Shown: positions 7,901-15,196 of the stretch, in pieces
Layout of the letters: each line of letters starts with the position of its first letter
Position numbering within the stretch: the first letter of the stretch is position 1
Source: an uncultured Bacteroidales bacterium
Lineage (GTDB): Bacteria > Bacteroidota > Bacteroidia > Bacteroidales > UBA932
NCBI GenBank assembly: GCA_944323825.1
Contig: CALUTY010000001.1
Location: 1 to 64,000, forward strand
Length of the DNA: 64,000 nucleotides
Direction of reading: 5' to 3'
Position numbers and translations under genes: made by a program
Notes under the pieces: generated by a model
Database searches by the model: none
What the model was told of the DNA's origin: nothing
What the model saw: the letters and a program-made list of their open reading frames with translations, nothing else

Positions 7901-10492
7901 GCTTTCGACATCCGCATCAAGGGCCTCATCATCTTCATTCATCTTTATCAGAGTATGACTGCTTCTGGCCACAATCACCGAATCACGCCCGTCTGCCACA
8001 GAAAACCGCACGGGACACTCGGCCTCCAGACGATATTCCCCGGACGGCATGCCCGACAGGTCCACGGTCACCTTCTCCCCCGCAAAAGTCTTCCCTGAGG
8101 CAATCTTTTCATTTCCACGCATCACCGAATACAGGATTTCACGGTCGTTTACCGGCCTGCTCCATGTATTCTTCAATTCAAATGAATATTCCGCCGTTTC
8201 GCCGTCAGGCACCGCCGCGTTGCTTCTGCCATATCTTCCGGTAATGTTCACCCGGCTGCCCTCGGCCTCATTCTGCAGCACTGCAGAAAGGCTCAGGTCG
8301 TATGACACAGATATTCCATCTGAAAATCCGTATGTTTCTCCGGTGGCATCGGTGACAAGAACTTCCACATTATAATAACAATAACTGTTACTTCTTTTTC
8401 CTGCCTTGAACTGGAAAGAAAAACGGCCGTCACCGGAAACATTGAGAGCCCCGCCGGCAATCACATCGGAATATGAAGTCACCTTATACGAAACCGATGC
8501 TCCCGAAAGGTTATGTCCGGTATAACTTTCAATCCTGCCGGACACACGCACGCTGTCGCCAGGAAAAACGATTCCCACGATGTCATCGAATGAGAGGGTA
8601 AAGGTCGGCAGTACAAAATCGTCAACTCTGAACGTCGAAGAATAACTGGTCTGGATACTGCGTCCGGACACCTCCGGAACCAGCCTGTATGTACCGTTCT
8701 TCACCTTCTCCGGCAGGGCGAAACTGCCTGCCACCGAACCGAAATCATTTGTCGTCAGCAGGATTTCATCCAAGACTTCCGAGTCCGGGCCATAAAGTTT
8801 CACCGTCACTCCGACACCCTCACCGAGTGTCTTCACGGAATCCCCTTCAAAGCAGTAGAGCACTCCTTTGAAGTTTATGGTATCTCCAGGATTGAAAGCC
8901 GCCCTGTCCTTATATATCATGCAGTTGACCATGCAGTCGGACGGCGTTGAAACAGTCTGTACACTCCCGCTGAATGTCATCTCCTTCGACATCCTCATAT
9001 GCCCTCCGGCATCCCTGTATGAGCACCTGAGCCGCAGCCGGGACAGGCTGTCACCATACTCTGCCCGGAAATCCCTTCCGAGAGGCTCGAATCCTCCGAA
9101 AGTCACATTTTCCTTTGAAAATACCCGCGTGCCCTTGTCAAACACTTCTATGAGGGCATTCTTCAGAGGCTCCCCGGTCCTGGAGTCCGCAGCGAAAATC
9201 CTGCAGTCATTTCCATCAGGATTCTGCGCCACCGACACCGACCTCCATTCATAAGAGGACGAGCATTCCACTTTTCCGGAAACTGTGACAATGTCATAAT
9301 CCCCGTCATCCACATCAGGCAGCACAACTGCCAATGTATCCGGCACATAGCACAGTCCTCCCTTCCCGACAATTTCAGTTTCAAATACCGTCTTCCCCTC
9401 CTTGCCGGAATGTTTCAGGACGAGGTCTGCCCTGTCCAGATTCCTGAGTATGACATTCAGGGTATCATCTTTCCATTCATGAGAAATTTCCTTTGAATAA
9501 AGGGGTTCAATCAGACCTTTCACTTCGGTGCACCCGTCGGCCACAGCCTTTTCTATCCCCTTGAAAGATGCCCTTGCCTTTTCAAATGCTGCACAATCAT
9601 CCCTCAATGCACGGAATGCAGCAGAAAGAGAATCCGCAGAAACGGTCCTGCTGCCTGGGGCATAGCCGTAAAGCTCTGACTGCAAGTCATTGAACCTTCG
9701 GAGCAGCAAGGCCTGTTCAGCATAAAGGGCGATCGCTCTGCCGGCATATTTTTCAGCAAATTTTTCCAATGCCTTTCCGACTGTCTCCTGACTTTCCCCT
9801 GCCGTCAGGCTGATGCGCCAGAACCCCAGATATGCCCCTGAAGGGTAACTGTCACCAAGATATCCGGCAAGGTCGGAACAAGCCTGCTTCCAGGCACCGG
9901 AACGGTAATCCAACCTGCCCAAAAGAGTCCACATGGCATACTCATAGTCATTCGAAATGCCCTGACGGACAAATTCCGGCAACGCAGAATAGGCCCAGAA
10001 CGGCATGTCCTCCAATGCCGCCCCGGAATAGAATGCCCTGTGGCATGCAGCCTTCATTTCAGACACATTGGCGGCAACGAACCGGTATGCGGAATCGGCC
10101 GTCCGGTAATATCTGTAGCAATATTTCAGATAGTATTCAACAACCGGCTCCCCGAATTTCTCCGCCGCCTGCCGCATCTCCTTGTCAAGGCTCTCCTGAA
10201 GCTTCCAGTTCCGCATTACAGAAGTCCCGTAATACTGTTTCCACGCATCACAGAAATCCCATGCAAGACCCTTCCGCCCCGCCTCATCAATGATTTTTTC
10301 CAATGCCGAAATCATGGCCTGAGGCCTGTCCGCCTCATCTGCCCTGTCCACTTCCTTCCATAGCGACACCAGTTCATGTCCCCTGCCGTCAGTCTTGGAC
10401 TTCTCCGACCTGCCCTTCATGGACGCATCCAATGACACGGCCAGAAATGCAATGGCGGCAGCCGCCAGTATCATACACGCCAGACGCTTCAT
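4943..10492 (-). CDS. Alpha-2-macroglobulin-like protein, 1849 aa
   Basis: A very large exported protein with an N-terminal hydrophobic signal segment (residues ~5-24, no lipobox). A helical region (~30-330) leads into macroglobulin beta-domains. The MG2-type motif D-R-x-x-F-N-P-G-D-T-I-N-F-K-G lies near 525-545. The A2M core motif F-x-N-T-L-A-F-L-P-F-L-R-T lies near 1100, followed by an alpha-helical thioester-domain-like part (~1300-1580) and a final beta domain. Family members trap proteases in the periplasm or at the cell surface. The thioester C-x-E-Q motif is absent; the corresponding region reads A-I-C-S-A-C-L-A-S-G. This is therefore a thioester-less type, as seen in many Bacteroidetes homologues. 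FolC lies 98 bases upstream on the same strand. Confidence 0.85.
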   Translation of the reverse strand: MKRLACMILAAAAIAFLAVSLDASMKGRSEKSKTDGRGHELVSLWKEVDRADEADRPQAMISALEKIIDEAGRKGLAWDFCDAWKQYYGTSVMRNWKLQESLDKEMRQAAEKFGEPVVEYYLKYCYRYYRTADSAYRFVAANVSEMKAACHRAFYSGAALEDMPFWAYSALPEFVRQGISNDYEYAMWTLLGRLDYRSGAWKQACSDLAGYLGDSYPSGAYLGFWRISLTAGESQETVGKALEKFAEKYAGRAIALYAEQALLLRRFNDLQSELYGYAPGSRTVSADSLSAAFRALRDDCAAFEKARASFKGIEKAVADGCTEVKGLIEPLYSKEISHEWKDDTLNVILRNLDRADLVLKHSGKEGKTVFETEIVGKGGLCYVPDTLAVVLPDVDDGDYDIVTVSGKVECSSSYEWRSVSVAQNPDGNDCRIFAADSRTGEPLKNALIEVFDKGTRVFSKENVTFGGFEPLGRDFRAEYGDSLSRLRLRCSYRDAGGHMRMSKEMTFSGSVQTVSTPSDCMVNCMIYKDRAAFNPGDTINFKGVLYCFEGDSVKTLGEGVGVTVKLYGPDSEVLDEILLTTNDFGSVAGSFALPEKVKNGTYRLVPEVSGRSIQTSYSSTFRVDDFVLPTFTLSFDDIVGIVFPGDSVRVSGRIESYTGHNLSGASVSYKVTSYSDVIAGGALNVSGDGRFSFQFKAGKRSNSYCYYNVEVLVTDATGETYGFSDGISVSYDLSLSAVLQNEAEGSRVNITGRYGRSNAAVPDGETAEYSFELKNTWSRPVNDREILYSVMRGNEKIASGKTFAGEKVTVDLSGMPSGEYRLEAECPVRFSVADGRDSVIVARSSHTLIKMNEDDEALDADVESVFKVLDGKDISLLMGASRGPVWAVVELWGLDHGLLHAGLVHLDGMRGESGSMKKLEYAFKDEYPDKVLLKVFYFRNGEDWSFSHVYRRPEPEEVMPLEFVSFTDKSAPGEECVYEVKALPGTEVLAAVFDKSTENIMPNVWKEAWGLKYDRTPSVSISSLCGNMYGAGRVMSFGRGSVFMKSAAPSVPEALAASSDEAIPFQLVEENATQSVAARNMADAAGSGVEIRSDFSNTLAFLPFLRTSSDSTVRFSFDASDKISTYYVSLFAHDRSMRNNVLRREMLVSREVMLSVMEPQFLYEGDRYVMRASVSNASDEDAEGMVTLYLYESEDYEDDAPVLVMSRPVVVPKGSTAMEEFETVVPEGVDVLGFKVVFNGHVTDADGSGIPDAAFSDGVFVSVPVRPAVQSVLESHSAVLLPGMSADSLYAALRERFVNVSGYGAEASDVSLKELLMEALPDSVLVRGKDVLSLADAICSACLASGLRSGSVAMEAGVSPSAGNVSVYDENGIVDGGVAELLSRLPEYTNADGGLAWFAGMKSSPVVTAVVMERLASLRSRGLLDISMLPEGVVAAAVRYLDASMFSEKSVPSWAGGISLPQYLHVRSMFADVPVNFPDDRKELADFRRQVKECLDVKGDDVLEGQILGKARRMSVIMNLAASDGVLAGELGLKPSALRRLLRNVERDMVSLTEYAVEHPSGGMYFPNAVMPFRGLLESELYAHSLLCDLLSSYASEAVMPGTEAASKASDARNAVSAGMAAEAKRIADGIRIWIMVQKETQDWSSDPAVLDAVASVMDGAASVGDVSVVILRQRFEKPFDEIKAAGNGFRIERRYYVERVLPSDAAGKVSLVALKEGDVLSVGDKVTAVYEIWNEENRSFVKMSLPRNAALMPENQLSGPVFGLLRSGAYGETGLSSRISVMPQGYREVKSGLTNYFFDVYPEETTHIEEKFIVTRGGSFTAPVPEIECLYAPHYRANGVYDGKMNVN

Positions 10493-10590
10493 ATCTTTTC
10501 AAATTATCCGGAAAAATTCCGGAGATTATAAATTAATGCCAGTTCGACAAATTCATTATGCTCAGCACCAGGGGAATTAGTCTGCCGTCG

Positions 10591-12264
10591 TTAAGGATTT
10601 CTCCGGTCACCATCATCACCCTGAAATGACACCAGCCCGGACTTTTCCAATGCAGCCACGGCTTCCGACACGACATAAGTGCTTCCGCCAATATATACCA
10701 ACGGGGCAGCCCCTCCAACAGCGGAATCAGCATCATTCTTCCCATCTTCCCCGGTCCGGCATAAGTCCAGTGCCATCAGTACCGCTTCCTCCACGCTTCC
10801 TGCCACATGCACTTCCGGACAAGGTCTTCCCTCCCTCCGGCAGAAATCCTCAAACCCGGAGCAAAGCACATCAGCCCCGCAAGCCCTTTTATTTGATGCA
10901 TTTGTGAAAATATATGTTGCATCCGCCGGCATCAGCGGGAAGACGGATTCATAATCCTTGTCGGCGACAGAACCATAGACAATTATGAGCCCGGAATATT
11001 TTCCGGACACCAGCATCCCATTGAGCTGATGGAAATTATATTTCAGACCGTGGGCATTGTGCCCTATGTCGCAGATGATGTGCGGATTCTCCGACAAGGT
11101 CTCCCACCTGCCATGAAAGCCGGTCCTTGCAGCCGCATGCTCCACGGCATCCTCAACAATCCCCATGTCAAGCCCGGACACAGAAAAAGCCGCAGTCCGC
11201 CTCAGGACATCCACAGCCGCCAGTACTGTCCTCAGATTCCTTGCCTGATATTCCCCTTTCAGATCCATCTTCTCCAGAATCTCCCCGCGCCTGTCCCATC
11301 CGGACGGCTCAACCTTGTCGGCAAAAGTCAGGAGCGACATGATTCTGCCCCTATTTCCCATGTATTTTTCGGATGAAAGATTGGAATACAGAACCTTCCG
11401 CTCAAATACAGGATCTGTTTCGGGATCGCTCTCCCCAACCACGACAGGAGTCTCCGGCTTTATTATCCCGGCCTTTTCAAAAGCGATTTCCGGCAATGTG
11501 TTCCCGAGCATGTCACAATGGTCCAGTCCTATGTTGGTTATCACGCTCAACACAGGTGAAATGATGTTCGTGCTGTCCAGCCTTCCCCCGAGACCGGTCT
11601 CCACCACCGCCACATCCACATTCTGTCCGGCAAACCAGTCAAATGCCATCGAAGTCGTGATTTCAAAGAAAGAAAGGTCCAGATGATCGAAGGTCTCCTC
11701 CCATTTCCGGACGAAATCCCACACATCCTTCTTTTCTATATACCGGCAACGGAAACCCATTCCGGCAGCATCTGTGCGACACTGCCCTTCCATGGCGGCA
11801 TCCGGCACTTTTTCTTCTCCGGCTCCGGCGCCTTCCACTATCTTCATCCGCTCCCTGAAATCCAGTATATGCGGCGATGTATAGACTCCGGTCTTCAGTC
11901 CGGCCGAAGCCAATACGGAGGCCAGCATGCTGCACACCGAGCCTTTTCCGTTGGTCCCGGCCACATGCACAGTCACATATTTCCTGTGCGGATGCCCGTT
12001 CAGCTGGTCAAAGAATTCCATATTGGCTATCCCGGGCTTATAGGCCGACTTTCCGTCTTTCTGGAATGAAGGGAACCTCACAAAAAGCCTCCTTATCATC
12101 CCGTCATATTCCTCTTCAGAAAAATTGCCGCTGCCGGTCAAAGGCAGTTGTCCGCTCACTGCCTCCATTTTCCGGGGCCTTGCATCATCCATTCCTGCGT
12201 CAGAGCCATTTCCGGCATTGCTGCCAGTCATATTGTTCATTTTCTGTATTTTATTGAAATCCAT
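10591..12264 (-). CDS. folC: Bifunctional folylpolyglutamate/dihydrofolate synthase
   Basis: FolC adds glutamate to dihydropteroate and folates, using ATP, in the cytoplasm. The Mur-ligase-type P-loop V-A-G-T-N-G-K-G-S-V is clear, followed by the folate-site region Y-T-S-P-H-I-L-D-F-R-E-R. The motif V-V-E-T-G-L-G-G-R-L-D-S-T-N and the C-terminal I-x-D-I-G-H-N-A-H-G are also present. At 557 residues it is longer than the usual ~430. About 45 extra residues precede the conserved core, so translation may start later (Met33, base 12168). A low-complexity insert (G-A-G-A-G-E-E-K) follows the folate-site motif. It is divergent from the gene at 12421 and upstream of the A2M-like gene. Confidence 0.92.
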   Translation of the reverse strand: MDFNKIQKMNNMTGSNAGNGSDAGMDDARPRKMEAVSGQLPLTGSGNFSEEEYDGMIRRLFVRFPSFQKDGKSAYKPGIANMEFFDQLNGHPHRKYVTVHVAGTNGKGSVCSMLASVLASAGLKTGVYTSPHILDFRERMKIVEGAGAGEEKVPDAAMEGQCRTDAAGMGFRCRYIEKKDVWDFVRKWEETFDHLDLSFFEITTSMAFDWFAGQNVDVAVVETGLGGRLDSTNIISPVLSVITNIGLDHCDMLGNTLPEIAFEKAGIIKPETPVVVGESDPETDPVFERKVLYSNLSSEKYMGNRGRIMSLLTFADKVEPSGWDRRGEILEKMDLKGEYQARNLRTVLAAVDVLRRTAAFSVSGLDMGIVEDAVEHAAARTGFHGRWETLSENPHIICDIGHNAHGLKYNFHQLNGMLVSGKYSGLIIVYGSVADKDYESVFPLMPADATYIFTNASNKRACGADVLCSGFEDFCRREGRPCPEVHVAGSVEEAVLMALDLCRTGEDGKNDADSAVGGAAPLVYIGGSTYVVSEAVAALEKSGLVSFQGDDGDRRNP

Positions 12265-12420
12265 AATTTATCCGCGACAGCCCCTGGAAGCATGGGAAAA
12301 TATCCCATTCAACCAGAATGGCACAATGTTCCGGCGTACACACAAAAATGTCGGATTTGAAGCCGAAACATTGGAACTGACGCCAAATTTAACTAAATTT
12401 ACCGGGTATAATGGAATTTT

Positions 12421-13578
12421 ATGAAGGAGAATTCGTCTGCTTTATATTCTGAATACATCATTGACGGCGTTAGGATGGACGAAAGTCCCGCCCAGATGCT
12501 CAGAGAATGCATGCCTCCTGACATTGCAGGAAAAGTCAGCATCCGGAAGGGCGAGTTTGCGCCCGTGATAGACGAGTCCAGGGACCCGTCCCCCGGAATA
12601 AGCCGGTACGACAGGACGGAAATGGCTGAATACATGCGCCGTTCTCTCGAATTTCTTGAAAAGCCGCGTCCGTTCGAGCTTTCGTTCCCGGCATTTTTCA
12701 CAAAAATGAAAATCGCCTCGGCAATCATTGACGGTCTGTGGAAAGAAGGCCATTTCAGGCTTGAAGACATTCGGCTCGATGCCAAATGGGACTGGGATTC
12801 CATGCCCGTAGGCAACATGGCGGCCTTCCATGCCTCAGCAGAAGCCGCCGGAGAATACATATATGACCTGGGAGCCAGTCTGGAACACTTCTCCTTCAGG
12901 GAAGACGGAGGTCCATGCCGGGTTGATTTCCATGTCTGCGGCACATCGGTATCCAATACTGAACCAATTCCGGAAGAGGATGCCGCCTTCGGGCAGGACA
13001 AGGAAGAAATCTGGATATCTGACCGCAGGAAATGTCCTGACACCGCATCCGATGATCCGAAAAGCTGGCTGATATACATCCCGTTCGACACCTGCGCCCA
13101 CAGGCTCGGAGGGTCGGTGCTCGAAAGGATTGCCGGATGCCCGGGGGACACGGCACCTGAAATCCGTGACCCGGACTATTTCATGGACTGCCACGAGGTG
13201 GTGAGGGAACTCGTCGAAGACGGAATCATAATGTCTGCAGTCACAGTGTCGGACGGAGGTCTGATGACAGCCGCAGGAAGGCTGTGTGCCGGAACCGGTG
13301 CGGACATTGATGTCAGCGGCATAGCATCTTCCTATATGGAAAATGACATGATGAAAATCCTTTTCGCCGAGATTCCCGGCGTGCTGATACAGATCAGCGA
13401 CAGCGACTATGACTATACTGATGCCCAGCTGATCCTGCAGGACATAGCATATTACCCCGTGGGGCATCCTGGCGGCTCAAACGGCAAAGTGACCGCCGGA
13501 CACGGCAACAGGTCGGATGTGGCAGGCATCCTTGCCTCGCTCATCTACGGGCAGGACTCCTCCGAGGGGGAAGACTGA
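12421..13578 (+). CDS. PurL / AIR-synthase C-terminal-like protein, 385 aa, function unknown
   Basis: The C-terminal half resembles the second half of FGAM synthetase (PurL) and AIR synthases. R-L-G-G-S-V-L (~residue 225) matches the PurL L-G-G-S loop. V-R-E-L-V-E-D-G-I-I-M-S-A-V-T-V-S-D-G-G-L (~262-282) matches the conserved helix and D-G-G-L element. A-E-x-P-G-V-L-I-Q matches the AEnxGvvfq strand. The first ~200 residues are not recognisable. At 385 aa it is far smaller than PurL (~1230), and the ATP-binding N-terminal parts appear missing, so it is probably a divergent paralogue and not the purine enzyme. It is followed after 35 bases by phoH, suggesting an operon. Confidence 0.6.
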   Translation: MKENSSALYSEYIIDGVRMDESPAQMLRECMPPDIAGKVSIRKGEFAPVIDESRDPSPGISRYDRTEMAEYMRRSLEFLEKPRPFELSFPAFFTKMKIASAIIDGLWKEGHFRLEDIRLDAKWDWDSMPVGNMAAFHASAEAAGEYIYDLGASLEHFSFREDGGPCRVDFHVCGTSVSNTEPIPEEDAAFGQDKEEIWISDRRKCPDTASDDPKSWLIYIPFDTCAHRLGGSVLERIAGCPGDTAPEIRDPDYFMDCHEVVRELVEDGIIMSAVTVSDGGLMTAAGRLCAGTGADIDVSGIASSYMENDMMKILFAEIPGVLIQISDSDYDYTDAQLILQDIAYYPVGHPGGSNGKVTAGHGNRSDVAGILASLIYGQDSSEGED

Positions 13579-13613
13579 CCGCAATCGGACAACACACTGA
13601 ACAATAACCGAAT

Positions 13614-15002
13614 ATGGCAATGGAAAGAAATACGGGACATTCATCGAAAGGACAAAAGGGCAGGCTGCCGAAGATATTCGTCCTCGACACCAACATAATC
13701 CTGCACGACTACAAGGCCATAAGGCATTTCCAGGAAAATGACATAGTGATACCGATAGCCGTGCTGGAAGAGCTGGACAAGTTCAAAAAAGGGCATGAAG
13801 CCCTGAATTTCAATGCCAGGGGCTTCATGCGCGACATAGACAGGCTTTCGGAGAAACGGATGTTCGGCAAGGACGGCATCCCTCTCGGCAAGCATCTGGG
13901 TAACCTGAAGATAGAACTGAACCACCCGTTTCCGGACGGTCTGAAAGACTGCTTCCAGGATGACATCCCGGACCATCGCATCCTTTCCACAGCCATGTGG
14001 GTCAAAGCCAGCCATCCGGACAGGTTCGTCGCCCTCGTGACAAAGGATGTGAACCTGAGGATGAAGGCCAAGGCAGTCGGAATGGAAGCCCAGGACTACC
14101 TCACCGACAGAGTGGAAGAATCAAGGGTGGAATACACCAAGAACGAAGTCATAATAAAGGAAGATGCCCCTCATGACAGGATTCAGAGCCTCGCCTATGG
14201 ACAGGGGGGCATTCCGTACAGCGAACTGTTCAGCGAAGAGCCTTCCCCGAACCAGCTATATATATTCAAATGGGGTGAAAATGACAATCAGTCTTCTGTC
14301 TGTGCCAGATACGACAGCAGAAGCAAAAAAATAATCCTCGTCAAGAAAAAATATGCATACGGCATAGCCCCGCGCAATGACGAACAGAAATTCGCTCTCG
14401 ACGCCTGCCTAAACCCTGAGATAAAATTGGTGTCCCTGACAGGAGGGGCCGGGACGGGAAAGACGCTCCTGGCCCTTGCTGCGGCACTTGAACAGGAAAG
14501 GGACTTCGACCAGATCATCCTTTCCAGGCCCGCAGTCACCCTCGGCAACCAGGACATCGGCTTCCTCCCCGGTGACCAGAAAAGCAAGATGGGACCGTTC
14601 GTCCAGCCGCTGCTGGACAATCTGAACGTAATCCGCAACTGCTTCAAGCCGGGGAGCAGGCAGGCGATGAAGATAGATGCCATGCTGAAGGACGAAAAGC
14701 TGCTTATATCCCCCCTCGCATACATCAGGGGCAGAAGCCTCGGCAAGGTGTTCTTCATCATCGACGAAGCCCAGAATCTGACTCCGCATGAAATCAAGAC
14801 CATAATCACCCGTGCCGGAGAAGGGACGAAGATGGTATTTACCGGTGACATCTTCCAGATCGACCAGCCATATCTGGACATCTACTCCAACGGTCTCACC
14901 CACCTCGGGGAAAAGATGTCCGGACAACCCCTGTTCGAGCACATAAACCTCAGAAAAGGAGAACGCAGCGAGCTTTCCGACATAGCGAGCCGTCTGCTAT
15001 GA
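13614..15002 (+). CDS. PIN domain - PhoH-family ATPase, 462 aa
   Basis: An N-terminal PIN ribonuclease domain (residues ~20-165) carries the acidic set beginning F-V-L-D-T-N at Asp25, then L-E-E-L-D near 51-55, D-H-R-I near 120 and T-K-D near 143-145. A C-terminal PhoH ATPase domain (~250-462) has Walker A G-G-A-G-T-G-K-T (277-284) and Walker B F-F-I-I-D-E-A-Q-N-L-T. These PhoH2-type fusions combine RNA cleavage with a P-loop ATPase and act in the cytoplasm on RNA. Length and domain order are standard. It probably shares a transcript with the PurL-like gene upstream. No terminator is obvious downstream. Confidence 0.9.
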   Translation: MAMERNTGHSSKGQKGRLPKIFVLDTNIILHDYKAIRHFQENDIVIPIAVLEELDKFKKGHEALNFNARGFMRDIDRLSEKRMFGKDGIPLGKHLGNLKIELNHPFPDGLKDCFQDDIPDHRILSTAMWVKASHPDRFVALVTKDVNLRMKAKAVGMEAQDYLTDRVEESRVEYTKNEVIIKEDAPHDRIQSLAYGQGGIPYSELFSEEPSPNQLYIFKWGENDNQSSVCARYDSRSKKIILVKKKYAYGIAPRNDEQKFALDACLNPEIKLVSLTGGAGTGKTLLALAAALEQERDFDQIILSRPAVTLGNQDIGFLPGDQKSKMGPFVQPLLDNLNVIRNCFKPGSRQAMKIDAMLKDEKLLISPLAYIRGRSLGKVFFIIDEAQNLTPHEIKTIITRAGEGTKMVFTGDIFQIDQPYLDIYSNGLTHLGEKMSGQPLFEHINLRKGERSELSDIASRLL

Positions 15003-15100
15003 CATGCCATTGCACGGCAGGACAGTCGTGGTCCTATGCGGAAAGATTCCGGACACAATGAAAATTAACACATTAATTTTCAACATATAATTATTTTTAT

Positions 15101-15142
15101 TAATTTAGCGCGGATATTCTTACGTATTGTCACGAATATCCG
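15101..15142 (+). promoter_or_regulatory. Leader of ppdK: imperfect promoter and perfect hairpin
   Basis: TAATTTAG (15101-15108) is one base off the -7 consensus, with TTTT 20 bases upstream. Immediately after it, CGGATATTC (15111-15119) and GAATATCCG (15134-15142) form a perfect 9-bp hairpin with a 14-base loop, followed by TTTT, 54 bases before the ATG. The hairpin would sit at the very 5' end of the mRNA. It may stabilise the message or act as an attenuator; neither is proven. Confidence 0.4.
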
Positions 15143-15196
15143 TTTTAGAGAAAGACAAATAAAACAATTCTACAAATAATACTTGATTTTTACATT

